The notes under the pieces: model-generated
The model's input: the letters and a program-made list of their open reading frames with translations, nothing else
Databases searched by the model: none
What the model was told of the DNA's origin: nothing
Translations under genes and position numbers: made by a program
Shown here: piece by piece, positions 52,774-62,378 of the stretch
Position numbering within the stretch: the stretch's first letter is position 1
Layout: every line of letters begins with the position of its first letter
DNA from: Rhodococcus yunnanensis NBRC 103083
Lineage (GTDB): Bacteria > Actinomycetota > Actinomycetes > Mycobacteriales > Mycobacteriaceae
Reading direction: 5' to 3'
Assembly: GCF_001895005.1 (NCBI RefSeq)
Contig: NZ_BCXH01000001.1
Span: 372,001 to 436,000, forward strand
DNA: 64,000 bases

Positions 52774-53987
52774 GGCTTGACCACGACCCACTGCGCCACC
52801 GGAAGATGCGGACGCCACCCCGTGAACGAACCCAGGGGCTCTGCTCGATAGATCTGAAACTTTCGCAACGTTCCACCCCAGCGCGAAACACACCCGAGCA
52901 GAGCCGCTTCCGACTCGGCCGTCACCGCATTCGCCACGATCCGTCCACCGGGGCGCACGTGGTCCCAGCACGCGTCGATCATGCCGCTGCGGGTGAGGCC
53001 GCCACCGACGAAGATGGCGTCGGGGGCGAATTTCGGATCTTCCGTGACGTCGGGGAACGATGCAGGCGCGGTGCCGAGGCACCGCAGCGCAGGCACACCG
53101 AGAGCGGACGCATTCGACTCGATCTGTGCTCGACGGCGATCGAGCGACTCGAATGCCACTGCACGACATCGCGGATCGGTCCGCATCCATTCGATGGCGA
53201 TCGATCCCGATCCCCCGCCCACATCCCACAACATCTCGCCCGGTGAGGGCGCCAGAGCGCTGAGGGTGAGTGACCGCACCTCGGCTTTGGTCAACTGGCC
53301 GTCACCGCCGAACGCCGCATCGGGCAAGCCGGGTACCCGCGTGAGTCTGAGCTCTGCGGACGAGATGCATTCGATCGCGACGACATTGAGTGGATCGCCC
53401 GCAGGCTCGGTCCATGTGTCCGCGGTAGCCGACACCGAGCGCTCGGTGTCGGCGCCCAACCGTTCGAGAACCGTGACCCGTGACCGCCCGAACCCCGCAT
53501 CGCGCAACACGCCCACGACCGAGGCGGGGGTGTCGCGGCCGCGCGAGAGCACCAGAATCTTCACCCCGTCGGCGAGTGCGGGTCGCAGCGAGTCCACCGG
53601 ACTGTCGACGAGGCTCACCGTCGTCGTGGTCTGCACCGCCCATCCCAGCCGGGCACACGCGAGCGACAGCGACGACGGTGCAGGAATCACACGAAGGCGG
53701 GCTGCGCCGAACTCGCGGGCCAGCGTCACCCCGATCCCGTGGAACATCGGATCACCACTCGCCAGCACGCATACCCGGCGACCGTCGAACTCGTCGATCG
53801 AGCTGCGCAGCGTCGGCAACAGCGGACTGGGCCACACATGCTTGCGCGCGCCCGCGACCGGCACCGATTCGAGCTGCCTGGCGGATCCGAACACCACGTC
53901 CGCGGCCTGCACTACAGCGCGAGCAGTCCCGGCAAGGCCGCCCCAACCGTCGGCACCGATACCCACCACGTCGATAGGAACTGCCAT
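52770..53987 (-). CDS. cobL: Precorrin-6Y C5,15-methyltransferase (decarboxylating) CobL
   Basis: A 405-residue two-domain enzyme. The CbiE-like methylase (residues about 1-200) starts DVVGIGADGWGGL and has VLASGDPMFHGIG. The CbiT-like domain (about 205-405) has WDVGGGSGSIAIEW, the SAM-binding loop. It methylates C5 and C15 and removes the ring-C acetate carboxyl. ATG 53987 shares one base with the SDR stop (TGATG), and its own stop overlaps cobK, so SDR-cobL-cobK form a tight operon. Confidence 0.95.
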   Translation of the reverse strand: MAVPIDVVGIGADGWGGLAGTARAVVQAADVVFGSARQLESVPVAGARKHVWPSPLLPTLRSSIDEFDGRRVCVLASGDPMFHGIGVTLAREFGAARLRVIPAPSSLSLACARLGWAVQTTTTVSLVDSPVDSLRPALADGVKILVLSRGRDTPASVVGVLRDAGFGRSRVTVLERLGADTERSVSATADTWTEPAGDPLNVVAIECISSAELRLTRVPGLPDAAFGGDGQLTKAEVRSLTLSALAPSPGEMLWDVGGGSGSIAIEWMRTDPRCRAVAFESLDRRRAQIESNASALGVPALRCLGTAPASFPDVTEDPKFAPDAIFVGGGLTRSGMIDACWDHVRPGGRIVANAVTAESEAALLGCVSRWGGTLRKFQIYRAEPLGSFTGWRPHLPVAQWVVVKP

Positions 53988-54739
53988 CAGCGCGGCATCT
54001 TTCGCCACAGCCACGCAGGCAACAGATTCATGACGATGTTGATCGGCGAAAGGATGCCCGGGATCCACACGCGCGCCTTCCCGCGGGCCAGAGCGCGGAC
54101 CGTCGCGTCGGCGACCTCGCCGGGTGTGCTCGAGAACGGCGCAGGTTTCATTCCCTCGGTCATCGAGCCGATGACAAATCCGGGACGCACGAGAAGCAGC
54201 GACACTCCTGACCCGTGCAACGCGTCGGTCAGTCCGGAGGCGAATCCGTCGAGACCCGCCTTCGCGGACCCGTAGACGTAGTTCGCTTTGCGGACCCGCA
54301 TACCTGCGATCGAGGAGAACACCACGATGTGGCCGTGCCCCTGGGCCCGCAGCGCGGTGGCGACATGCGTCAGGACCGAGACCTGCGCGACGTAGTCGGT
54401 GTGCACGACGGCGACGGCGTGCGCCGCATCCGACTCCGCGAGCTTCTGATCGCCGAGAATTCCGAACGCGATAACCACGGTGCCCAACGGCCCATAGGCG
54501 GCCGCGACATCGGCCAAGAGAGTGCCGTGCGAACCGAGGTCGTCGGCGTCGAACTCGACGGTCTCGACTCGGCGGGCACCGGACGCACGCACGCGCTCGA
54601 CCTGCGTCGACAGATCCCCGCTGCGCCGAGCCGCCAGTACGACGGTACGGCCGGGCGCAAGCCGAACCGCGACCTCCATACCGATCTCGCTCCGCCCGCC
54701 GAGCACGAGAACTGTGTTGTTGTCATCGGTGCCAGTCAC
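53987..54739 (-). CDS. Short-chain dehydrogenase/reductase, DprE2-like
   Basis: A 250-residue SDR. Its nucleotide loop reads [11 protein letters not shown], a form seen in the DprE2 group rather than the common TGxxxGIG. The catalytic Ser and YxxxK appear as VFSSIAG and [13 protein letters not shown]. DprE2 proteins reduce the decaprenylphosphoryl 2-keto-pentose intermediate in arabinan biosynthesis. This may be a paralogue with a different substrate, since the true dprE1/E2 pair is normally elsewhere. The start is GTG 54739, inside a 13-bp palindrome. The same SDR-cobL order exists in M. tuberculosis (Rv2073c-Rv2072c). Confidence 0.9.
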   Translation of the reverse strand: MTGTDDNNTVLVLGGRSEIGMEVAVRLAPGRTVVLAARRSGDLSTQVERVRASGARRVETVEFDADDLGSHGTLLADVAAAYGPLGTVVIAFGILGDQKLAESDAAHAVAVVHTDYVAQVSVLTHVATALRAQGHGHIVVFSSIAGMRVRKANYVYGSAKAGLDGFASGLTDALHGSGVSLLLVRPGFVIGSMTEGMKPAPFSSTPGEVADATVRALARGKARVWIPGILSPINIVMNLLPAWLWRKMPR

Positions 54740-54750
54740 ACTGACAGTGT
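54738..54750. promoter_or_regulatory. 13-bp palindrome at divergent SDR/PPOX starts
   Basis: ACACTG-A-CAGTGT is a perfect dyad overlapping the SDR start codon and lying 20 bp before the PPOX start. Only 31 bp separate the two divergent genes, so a regulator bound here could affect both. The role is inferred from position only. Confidence 0.4.
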
Positions 54751-54770
54751 CGCCGACTACCGTGGGCGAC

Positions 54771-55184
54771 ATGGCCACCACCCCCGTCGCACCCGCCGCA
54801 CTCACCGCGGAAGCAGTGCAATTTCTGACCGACCGGCACCTGGCAACCCTGACCACGCTGCGCCCGGACGGAACTCCGCACGTGGTTGCCGTCGGATTCA
54901 CATGGGACCAGGACAGCGCGACTGTTCGGGTCATCACCAGCGGAAAGTCCCAGAAGGCGCTCAACGCCGCGCGCGGCGGGTATGCGGCGGTGAGCCAGGT
55001 CGACGGCGCGCGCTGGCTCACCCTGGAAGGCCCGAGTTCCGTGCTGACATTGCGTGACGACGTCGTGGACGCCGAGCATCGGTACGCACAGCGTTATCGG
55101 GTTCCGCGGGAGAATCCCGAACGTGTCGTCATCACCATCGCCGTGCAACGGATTCTCGGCTCGAGGTCCCTTCTCGGGCGCTGA
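54771..55184 (+). CDS. PPOX-class F420-dependent protein
   Basis: A 137-residue split-barrel protein with [23 protein letters not shown] and the conserved cofactor-binding SGKSQKALN. It corresponds by position to M. tuberculosis Rv2074, an F420-dependent biliverdin reductase, and could have the same role. Start ATG 54771; almost no leader is available because of the divergent SDR gene 31 bp away, so a leaderless transcript is possible. It ends 2 bp before the convergent Xaa-Pro peptidase. Confidence 0.9.
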   Translation: MATTPVAPAALTAEAVQFLTDRHLATLTTLRPDGTPHVVAVGFTWDQDSATVRVITSGKSQKALNAARGGYAAVSQVDGARWLTLEGPSSVLTLRDDVVDAEHRYAQRYRVPRENPERVVITIAVQRILGSRSLLGR

Positions 55185-55186
55185 GG

Positions 55187-56332
55187 TCAGCCGACCGGAA
55201 GCACCGTCAGTCCGTGCGGCCGGAGGTTGACGGACTCACAGCCGCCTGCGGTGACCACGACGATGTCCTCGATCCGAGCGCCCCACCGACCGCGGAAGTA
55301 GATCCCCGGCTCGATACTGAACGCCATGCCCTCGGCCAACTCGATGTCGTTTCCCGCGACGATGTACGGCTCCTCGTGGACCGACAGACCGATTCCGTGG
55401 CCGGTCCGATGCAGAAATGCCTCCCCGAGACCCTCAGCTGTGAGAATGTCGCGCGCTGCCGCGTCGATGGACTCCGCCGTCACTCCCGGTTTCACTGCGT
55501 CGACCGCGGCCTGCTGCGCACGCTCTAGTACTGCGTACTGCTCCGCGACCTGCGGGGACGGCTCGCCGAGAACGTAGGTTCGCGTCGAGTCCGAGTTGTA
55601 TCCCGGTGCGACCGGTCCGCCGATATCGATGACGACGACGTCACCTGCCTCGATGACACGATCCGACACCTCGTGGTGAGGATCGGCGCCGTGGGGCCCT
55701 GATCCGACGATGATGAATGCGGCGGCGGTGTGCCCCTCCTCGACGATCGCGGCGCCGATGTCGGCGGCCACGGCCGCCTCTGTGCGTCCCACTCGAAGGA
55801 AATCGCTCATCCGCTCGTGCACGCGGTCGATCGCCCGCCCAGCGCGCCGCAGCGCCTCGATCTCGGCGTCGTCCTTCAGCATCCGAAGTTTTCTCAACAC
55901 ATCGGTCGCGAGAACGGGAACCTTGCCCACTGTCGCAGCGAGCGGAACGAAATGCAGGGCAGGCATCGCGTCGTCGACGGCAGTGGCCGCCCCTGTGGGC
56001 AGAATCGACGCCACCAGTCCGTACGGGCTGACGCCGTCGACCCAATCGGTGATGTGTAGGCCGAGCTCGCCTGCTGCAGAATCGGTCAGCGCCGCCAACT
56101 CGAGTCGGGGAACGACGACGGTGGGGGTCGAACCGTCGGCAGGAACCACGAGGCAGATGAGCCGCTCGAACGAACTCGCGCGGGAGCCGAGTAGATACTG
56201 CAGATCGGGCCCTGGCGTGATGAGCAGCGCGTCCAGACCTGCGTCGCCTGCGTACCGAGCGGCACGAGACAACCGAGACGCGTAGATCTCGGACGAGAAA
56301 CGGGTGGCGGGCGAGGTGGAATCGGAACTCAT
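55187..56332 (-). CDS. M24-family Xaa-Pro aminopeptidase
   Basis: A 381-residue cytoplasmic peptidase that removes N-terminal residues ahead of proline. The N-terminal creatinase-like domain (about 1-140) is followed by the pita-bread catalytic domain. The five metal ligands are readable: Asp in VVIDIGG, Asp in NSDSTRTY, His in [11 protein letters not shown], Glu in FSIEPGIYF and Glu in RIEDIVVV. It corresponds to M. tuberculosis pepE (Rv2089c), which also neighbours the exonuclease gene. It is divergent from the exonuclease gene. Confidence 0.94.
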   Translation of the reverse strand: MSSDSTSPATRFSSEIYASRLSRAARYAGDAGLDALLITPGPDLQYLLGSRASSFERLICLVVPADGSTPTVVVPRLELAALTDSAAGELGLHITDWVDGVSPYGLVASILPTGAATAVDDAMPALHFVPLAATVGKVPVLATDVLRKLRMLKDDAEIEALRRAGRAIDRVHERMSDFLRVGRTEAAVAADIGAAIVEEGHTAAAFIIVGSGPHGADPHHEVSDRVIEAGDVVVIDIGGPVAPGYNSDSTRTYVLGEPSPQVAEQYAVLERAQQAAVDAVKPGVTAESIDAAARDILTAEGLGEAFLHRTGHGIGLSVHEEPYIVAGNDIELAEGMAFSIEPGIYFRGRWGARIEDIVVVTAGGCESVNLRPHGLTVLPVG

Positions 56333-56359
56333 GACTCCAGGCTATCGGCGTTTGGCAAG

Positions 56360-57334
56360 ATGATGGCCATGACAGCCCCGGGAAAGTCGCCTCTGCTCCT
56401 TCTCGACGGAGCCAGCCTGTGGTTTCGCGCCTACTATGCACTGCCCGAATCGATTACGGCGCCGGACGGCCGACCGGTCAACGCCGTCCGTGGGTTCATC
56501 GACATGATGGCAGCGTTGATGGCACGGACCGAACCGTCACGGCTCGCCGTCTGCCTCGACCTCAACTGGCGGCCACAGTTCCGAGTGGACGCCGTTCCGT
56601 CGTACAAGGCACATCGCGTCGCCGAGGCCGTGCCGGGTGACGCCGAGAGCGAGGAAGTGCCCGAGACCCTGACTCCGCAGGTCGACATGATCATGGACGT
56701 GCTTGCCGCCGCTGGCATCGCCACCGCGGGCGCGGACGGCCTCGAGGCCGACGACGTGCTCGGCACGCTCGCCGCTCGCGAGCGCCAGGATCCGGTCGTC
56801 GTCGTCAGTGGCGATCGGGACCTGCTTCAGGTCGCGGCCGACGAACCCAACGAGGTCAGGGTTCTCTATGTCGGTCGTGGGCTTGCGAAAGCCGAACTGT
56901 TCGGGCCCGCCGAGGTCGCGGAGAAGTACGGCGTGCCTCTGCACCGCGCCGGAGACGCGTACGCCGAGCTGGCACTGCTACGCGGCGACGCGTCCGACGG
57001 GCTTCCCGGAGTGAAGGGAGTAGGTGAGAAGACTGCGTCGACGCTGATGCTGCGGTTCGGCTCGGTGGCCGCGCTCCGTGAGGCGGTGCTCGATCCGAAA
57101 TCCGATCTGGCGCAGGGCATCAGAGCCAAGCTCGCCGCGGCGAGCGACTACCTCGACGCGGCTCTGCCCGTAGTGCGGGTCGTCACCGACGCCGATGTGC
57201 ACCTCTCACGATCGGACATCATTCCGAGCACACCGGCCGACGAGGCGAGGCTGTCCGAGCTCGCCTCGGAACTCGGGATAGCAAACGCCGTGGATCGACT
57301 GGTCACTGCTCTGTCGACCCACTGCGCGCACTGA
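56360..57334 (+). CDS. 5'-3' exonuclease (PolI N-domain type)
   Basis: A 324-residue protein equivalent to the stand-alone 5'-3' exonuclease of the polymerase I family. Acidic metal sites are visible as [17 protein letters not shown] and VSGDRDLLQ. The helix-hairpin-helix region reads [17 protein letters not shown]. It may act on flaps or RNA primers. The frame opens with two adjacent ATGs and another two codons later, so the exact start is open. It corresponds to Rv2090. It is convergent with the DUF4333 gene across a strong stem-loop. Confidence 0.94.
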   Translation: MMAMTAPGKSPLLLLDGASLWFRAYYALPESITAPDGRPVNAVRGFIDMMAALMARTEPSRLAVCLDLNWRPQFRVDAVPSYKAHRVAEAVPGDAESEEVPETLTPQVDMIMDVLAAAGIATAGADGLEADDVLGTLAARERQDPVVVVSGDRDLLQVAADEPNEVRVLYVGRGLAKAELFGPAEVAEKYGVPLHRAGDAYAELALLRGDASDGLPGVKGVGEKTASTLMLRFGSVAALREAVLDPKSDLAQGIRAKLAAASDYLDAALPVVRVVTDADVHLSRSDIIPSTPADEARLSELASELGIANAVDRLVTALSTHCAH

Positions 57335-57339
57335 CGTCG

Positions 57340-57379
57340 CGAGGTATCACGGCCGGATCACCGCGGACGTGATACCTCG
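57340..57379. terminator. Stem-loop between convergent genes
   Basis: Perfect 12-bp arms (CGAGGTATCACG and CGTGATACCTCG) enclose a 16-base loop. They lie between the exonuclease stop and the convergent gene and extend into the last codons of the latter. There is no T-tract on either side, so it is a candidate bidirectional, non-canonical actinobacterial terminator. Confidence 0.6.
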
Positions 57380-58194
57380 TAGGTTCCGTTGTCGTCGGTG
57401 AACGTCAAGGTCACGGTCCTGGAGATACCGTCGACATTGAGTGAGCAGTCGAAGGAGCCACCCTTCTCGACTTTCTGCCCGTCCGGGCACGACACGTCGG
57501 TGACCCCGGACGAGCCGTAGGTACCGGTGACGATCTGCTCGACGCCTGATTCTGCGGCGGCTCGATCGAGTGTCTTGCCCCCACCCACTGTGGCGAAGAG
57601 AACTACGACGACGACCACGATCAGAACGACGAGCCCGAGGATCAGCAGCAGCGGAGTCTTCGACTTGCTTCCCTGCGGCGCTTGCTGACCGGGGGTCCAT
57701 TGCTGCCCCTGTGGATACTGACCACCCGGATACTGGGGCTGGCCCGGGTACTGCGACTGGCCCGGGTACTGCGACTGGCCAGGGTACTGGGTCTGGCCCG
57801 GATATTGGGACTGGCCTGGGAATTGCGGCTGGCCAGGGTACTGCGACTGGCCAGGGTACTGGGGCTGGCCGGGCGACGGCTGAGATGCATATTGCCCCTG
57901 CTGCGGGTACTGACCTTGCTGGGGATACTGACCTTGCTGGGGATACTGCCCCTGCTGCGGTGGGTACTGCCCCTGCTGAGACGGATACTGCCCCTGCTGC
58001 GGGTACTGCCCCTGATAGTCGCCCGGAGAATACGGCTGCTGCGGCGGATACTGACCCCACGCCTGCTGACCGAGTTGCTGAGTGTCGGGCTGATTCGCTT
58101 CCGGCTGTGGAGCTTCGGACGTGTCGCCGTCAGATCGACCCTGATTCCGTGACCACTGATCGTCAGGATTGTTCGGACCGTAAGGGCCGCTCAT
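57358..58194 (-). CDS. DUF4333 membrane protein with Gln/Pro/Tyr repeats
   Basis: A 278-residue protein in three parts. A long N-terminal region (about residues 45-170) is made of QYPQQG-type and then QYPGQS-type repeats and is expected to be disordered and cytoplasmic. One transmembrane helix follows (about 180-202, PLLLILGLVVLIVVVVVVLF). A C-terminal DUF4333 domain has two cysteines (SCPDG, FDCSL) that may form a disulfide outside the membrane. ATG 58194 is preceded by GGAGG. It is co-directional with helY 54 bp upstream and corresponds to Rv2091c. The function is unknown. Confidence 0.9.
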   Translation of the reverse strand: MSGPYGPNNPDDQWSRNQGRSDGDTSEAPQPEANQPDTQQLGQQAWGQYPPQQPYSPGDYQGQYPQQGQYPSQQGQYPPQQGQYPQQGQYPQQGQYPQQGQYASQPSPGQPQYPGQSQYPGQPQFPGQSQYPGQTQYPGQSQYPGQSQYPGQPQYPGGQYPQGQQWTPGQQAPQGSKSKTPLLLILGLVVLIVVVVVVLFATVGGGKTLDRAAAESGVEQIVTGTYGSSGVTDVSCPDGQKVEKGGSFDCSLNVDGISRTVTLTFTDDNGTYEVSRPR

Positions 58195-58248
58195 CTCGCC
58201 TCCACTCGATTCGATTCGTCGACCGATACCGTATCCCGCCACGCGCCA

Positions 58249-60978
58249 TCAAGCGGCATCGACTGCGACGACTCCTCGGCGCAGGGCCGAGACCGCCCGC
58301 GCCGCGGTCTTGGACAGCTCCGGATCCGGCGATGCGAGCCGAACCTGGTCGAGAAGGTCGATCACCTGCCTGCACCACCGTACGAAATCACCACCCGACA
58401 GCGCCTTTCCATGATCACCTGCAGCAAGGAGCGCATCGACGAGACTGTTGTCGCTCGCCCACCGATAGACAGCTTTGACGAATCCCATGTCGGGTTCGCG
58501 AGTCGGCGGCAATTTGTGCCTGGCCTCGTCAGCGCGCAACTCCGACCACACTCGTACCGTCTCCCCCAGCGCGTGCCGGATCGGACCAGTCGGGCCCTGC
58601 GGGGTCACATCGCCATCCTGACGCGACTCGTACACGACCGCGGACACCACTGCAGCCAACTCCGCCGGCGACAGTCCGCGCCACAGCTCCTGCCGAAGAC
58701 ACTCGGCGACGAGCAGATCCGACTCCGAATAGATTCGGCTGAGCCGTGCCCCGTTCTCGGTGACCGTCGGAGCCTTCCCTGCAGTGATGTACTCACGTTC
58801 GGCCAGCAGCGCCAGGATTCGATCGAATGTCCGGGCAAGCGAATTGGTCGTTGCCGACACCTTCTGGCGCATCGTCTCGTTCTCGCGGGCCATTCTGTTG
58901 TAGCGCTCGCCGATTCGGCCGAGTTCGTCGCGATCGGGCCGCGAATGAACCGGATGTGACCTGATGCTCCGTCGCAATGTGGCGAGTTCGCGATCGTCCG
59001 CCGCGGTGGACTTGCGGCGTCGCCGATCGGACGGAGCCGAAATCCCGGACGACCGTAGGGCAGCTGCGAGGTCCCGGCGGGTGCTGGCCGTGCGGTGATC
59101 CACGTGTCGCGGAAGGCGCATCCGGCCGAGAGAATCAGCGGGTGACGGGAAGTCCGCCGCCGACAGACGTCCCGCCCATTTGTCCTCGGTCAGGAAGAGC
59201 GGCCGTGGATCGCTGGCATCGATGTCCGGTTCCAGAACCACGGCGAGACCGCTGCGGCGACCACTCGGCACCGATACGACGTCGCCGCGCTTGAGCTCAC
59301 GCAGGGAGTCGACCGCGTTCTTCCTCCGATCCTGCCTGCCCTGCCGTTCCAGCGTCTTCTCGCGCTCTTTGAGCCTCTCCCGCAGGCGTGCGTATTCGAA
59401 GTACTCCCCGTCCGGACCGCCGAGTCGGGCACCGAGCTCTGCCAGTGTGGCGTCGTTGCGTTCGATTCCGCGGACGAGCCCGACCACCGACCTGTCGGCT
59501 TGGAATTGCGCGAACGATTGCTCGAGCAGTGCGCGGGAGTCTGCGGCCCCGAATTGCTCCACGAGGTTGATCGACATGTTGTACGCGGGCCGGAACGAGC
59601 TGCGCAACGGGAAAGTGCGGGTCGAGGCCAATCCCGCTACTTCGGTGGGTTCGGTCCCCGGCTGCCACAACACGACGGCATGGCCCTCGATGTCGATTCC
59701 GCGTCGACCTGCCCGGCCGGTGAGTTGGGTGTATTCACCCGGTGTGAGTTCCGCGTGTGTTTCGCCGTTGTACTTGACGAGCTTCTCGAGCACGACCGTG
59801 CGGGCAGGCATGTTGATCCCCAACGCCAGTGTCTCGGTGGCGAACACCGCCCGTACCAGTCCCTTGACGAACAACTCCTCGACCGTGTGCCGGAAAACCG
59901 GCAGCATTCCCGCGTGATGGGCTGCGAGGCCACGTTCGAGCGCTTCACGCCACTCCCAGAACCCCAGAACCTCGAGATCCTGTCGTGGGAGTTCGGCGGT
60001 GTGCTTGTCGATGATGGACCGAATTTCCTCGACCTGTTCCGGTGTGGTGAGAACCAGCCGTGAACGAAGACACTGCGTGAGCGCCGCATCGCACCCCGCC
60101 CGGGAGAAGATGAAAGTGATCGCGGGAAGCAGAGCTTCCTGGTCGAGTCGAGCGATCACCTCCGGCCGTGGAAGTGGGCGGTTGTTCGCACTCGCGCTGT
60201 ACCCGCCGCCACCGCGGCCACGCCCACGACTGTGTGGCGCTTGCCACTTGTCGGCCTGGTCGAGTGCCTGACGTTGCTTGACGTGCCGGACGAGGTCCCG
60301 ATCGACGACGAGTTTGGCCGCCCCGTTGCCCGACTGAGCCCTGCTGTCGAACAGATCGAACAGGCGTCGACCGACCATGATGTGCTGCGACAACGGTACT
60401 GGCCGATTCTCGTCGACCACCACGGTGGTATCGCCGCGAACCGTCTCCATCCAGGCACCGAACTCTTCGGCATTGCTCACCGTCGCCGACAGGCTGACCA
60501 GCCTGACGTCCTGGGACAAGTGCAGAATGACTTCCTCCCACACGGCGCCTCGGAAGCGATCGGCAAGATAGTGGACCTCGTCCATCACCACATGCGAGAG
60601 CCCGCGTAGTGCGTCCGAGGACGCGTAGAGCATGTTCCGCAAGACCTCGGTCGTCATGACCACGACCGGGGCATCGGGATTGATGCTGGAGTCACCGGTC
60701 AGCAGACCGACCGATGCGCGCCCGTACCGCGCCGTGAGTTCGGCGAACTTCTGATTACTCAGTGCCTTGATCGGGGTGGTGTAGAAGCACTTCCGTCCCG
60801 CCGAGAGAGCCAAGTGGACGGCGAACTCACCGATGACCGTCTTTCCTGCACCCGTCGGAGCACATACCAGCACACCATGTCCGGCCTCGAGAGCAGCGCA
60901 GGCATCGACTTGGAACCGGTCGAGCGGAAAGTCGAGTTCGCCGGCGAAGCGCTGAAGCTCCGATACTCCGACGGTCAC
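58249..60978 (-). CDS. helY: Ski2-like DEAD/DEAH-box helicase HelY
   Basis: A 909-residue helicase. The RecA-like domain has CAPTGAGKT (Walker A), DEVHYLADR (DEVH box) and SLSATVSN. The second domain holds GINMPARTVV and QLTGRAGRRGID. A DSHCT-like C-terminal domain completes the Ski2/Mtr4 pattern. It probably unwinds RNA or RNA-DNA structures; the biological role in actinobacteria is not settled. GTG 60978 lies 9 bp after the tatC stop, so tatA-tatC-helY are likely one transcript, as in M. tuberculosis (Rv2094c-Rv2092c). Confidence 0.95.
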   Translation of the reverse strand: MTVGVSELQRFAGELDFPLDRFQVDACAALEAGHGVLVCAPTGAGKTVIGEFAVHLALSAGRKCFYTTPIKALSNQKFAELTARYGRASVGLLTGDSSINPDAPVVVMTTEVLRNMLYASSDALRGLSHVVMDEVHYLADRFRGAVWEEVILHLSQDVRLVSLSATVSNAEEFGAWMETVRGDTTVVVDENRPVPLSQHIMVGRRLFDLFDSRAQSGNGAAKLVVDRDLVRHVKQRQALDQADKWQAPHSRGRGRGGGGYSASANNRPLPRPEVIARLDQEALLPAITFIFSRAGCDAALTQCLRSRLVLTTPEQVEEIRSIIDKHTAELPRQDLEVLGFWEWREALERGLAAHHAGMLPVFRHTVEELFVKGLVRAVFATETLALGINMPARTVVLEKLVKYNGETHAELTPGEYTQLTGRAGRRGIDIEGHAVVLWQPGTEPTEVAGLASTRTFPLRSSFRPAYNMSINLVEQFGAADSRALLEQSFAQFQADRSVVGLVRGIERNDATLAELGARLGGPDGEYFEYARLRERLKEREKTLERQGRQDRRKNAVDSLRELKRGDVVSVPSGRRSGLAVVLEPDIDASDPRPLFLTEDKWAGRLSAADFPSPADSLGRMRLPRHVDHRTASTRRDLAAALRSSGISAPSDRRRRKSTAADDRELATLRRSIRSHPVHSRPDRDELGRIGERYNRMARENETMRQKVSATTNSLARTFDRILALLAEREYITAGKAPTVTENGARLSRIYSESDLLVAECLRQELWRGLSPAELAAVVSAVVYESRQDGDVTPQGPTGPIRHALGETVRVWSELRADEARHKLPPTREPDMGFVKAVYRWASDNSLVDALLAAGDHGKALSGGDFVRWCRQVIDLLDQVRLASPDPELSKTAARAVSALRRGVVAVDAA

Positions 60979-60987
60979 TCGTTCACA

Positions 60988-61932
60988 TCAGATCGTGTCG
61001 GTGAAATCGTTCTCGCGCGGTACGGGCGGCGAAGCCGATACCGGGGGTTCGATGGAACCTGCGGAGTCGATGGACGTTGCTTCGTCATCGGACACATCAC
61101 CCCATTCGTCGTTTCTCTTCCGCAATTTACGCTTGTCGTGAATTCGCGCGATCTGGACGGCGAATTCGAAGAGAAGAGTCAGCGCCAGGGCCAGCGCGAG
61201 CATCGAGAACGGGTCCTGGCCTGGAGTCGCGATCGCGGCGAAGACGAACAAGCCGAATATCAGACCACGACGCCACGCCTTCAAGCGTTCGTAGGTCAGC
61301 ACCCCGACGAAGTTCAACGCCACGACCAGCAGGGGGATCTCGAAGCTGACACCGAAGATGATCAGCAGGTTGATGAGGAACCCGAAGTACTGGTCACCGC
61401 TGAGAGCGGTGATCTGGACGTTGTCGCCGATCGACAGCAGAAAGTGCAAGCCCTTGGCAACGATGTAGTACGCGAGGACGGCACCGGCAACGAAGAGAAC
61501 AGCCGCCGAAGAGACGAATCCGACTGCGTACCTGCGCTCCTGCGAGTACAGACCGGGAGTGACGAAAGACCAGATCTGGTACAGCCACACCGGGCATGCC
61601 ATCACGACACCCGCGGTGAAGGCGACCTTGAATCGGAGCAGAAACTGATCGAACGGGCCCGTCGCGAGCAACCGGCACTCGTCGTCGCCGCTCAGGTTGG
61701 CGCGCAGGCTCGGATCCAGTGAGCAGTACGGCCCACGCAGGATGTCACCGAGACTCTCGATTCCGAACAGCGTGTGCGAGTACCAGAAGAAACCGAAGGC
61801 CGTGGTGACGGCAACAGCAAGCAGCGCCCACATCAACCGGGTCCGCAGCTCGTATAGGTGATCGACCAACGACATGGTGCCGTCGGGATTCAGGCGGCGT
61901 TTGCTTCGCCGTGGATCGAACGGGATTCGCAT
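60988..61932 (-). CDS. tatC: Twin-arginine translocase subunit TatC
   Basis: A 314-residue core membrane subunit that recognises twin-arginine signal peptides and, with TatA, exports folded proteins. The N-terminal [13 protein letters not shown] motif and about six membrane helices are visible, including [17 protein letters not shown]. The C-terminal about 50 residues are a charged, probably cytoplasmic extension. It starts at ATG 61932, 68 bp after tatA, and helY follows closely. Confidence 0.97.
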   Translation of the reverse strand: MRIPFDPRRSKRRLNPDGTMSLVDHLYELRTRLMWALLAVAVTTAFGFFWYSHTLFGIESLGDILRGPYCSLDPSLRANLSGDDECRLLATGPFDQFLLRFKVAFTAGVVMACPVWLYQIWSFVTPGLYSQERRYAVGFVSSAAVLFVAGAVLAYYIVAKGLHFLLSIGDNVQITALSGDQYFGFLINLLIIFGVSFEIPLLVVALNFVGVLTYERLKAWRRGLIFGLFVFAAIATPGQDPFSMLALALALTLLFEFAVQIARIHDKRKLRKRNDEWGDVSDDEATSIDSAGSIEPPVSASPPVPRENDFTDTI

Positions 61933-62000
61933 TCTCTGTCTTCGCTCAGCAGTGAACCGGGGTGCAGATCAGCACCCCGGTTTGCCACGTTGTTTTTGTC

Positions 62001-62258
62001 TCAGGCGGACTTGGAGTCCGGCTGGACGTGGGCGTGTGCCTCGATCGACGGAGACGGATCGAGATGCGCCGGTGTTGCGGGCGGAGTTGCTGCAGTGGCG
62101 TCGGGCTTGCCGTCGTTCTGCATCTCCTTTACTTCGCTCTTGAAGATGCGAAGCGAACGTCCGAGTCCGCGAGCTGCGTCCGGCAGCTTCTTCGAACCGA
62201 ACAGAATGACGACCACCAAGGCTACGATCGCCCAGTGCCACACGCTCATGGCTCCCAT
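62001..62258 (-). CDS. tatA: Twin-arginine translocase subunit TatA
   Basis: An 85-residue protein with one N-terminal membrane helix ([15 protein letters not shown]), the hinge and amphipathic helix ([21 protein letters not shown], read in two parts) and an acidic/proline-rich tail. This is the usual TatA pattern; it forms the size-fitting channel. ATG 62258 follows GGGAGG with five-base spacing. It precedes tatC by 68 bp. Confidence 0.96.
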   Translation of the reverse strand: MGAMSVWHWAIVALVVVILFGSKKLPDAARGLGRSLRIFKSEVKEMQNDGKPDATAATPPATPAHLDPSPSIEAHAHVQPDSKSA

Positions 62259-62318
62259 GTGTACCTCCCAAGATCAGATGGTTCGAGCGTACCCGAGAAC
62301 CTGGCATGGTTGCTCCGG

Positions 62319-62345
62319 TGAACCCGTACGTTTCCTGTACGTTCA
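62319..62345. promoter_or_regulatory. 27-bp imperfect inverted repeat upstream of tatA
   Basis: The arms TGAACGTAC and GTACGGGTTCA (minus strand) form an interrupted dyad with paired GTAC cores, in the 120-bp gap between pafC and tatA and about 60 bp before the tatA start. It may be an operator for a tat promoter, or a weak terminator of pafC. Confidence 0.35.
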
Positions 62346-62378
62346 CAGGTCTTAAGCGCAACGAAACAATTGGGGCCG

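Noticed and set aside
52774-53229. Extended CobK frame
   Set aside because: The upstream part is an alternate frame of cobL; the CobK nucleotide loop begins right after GTG 52773.
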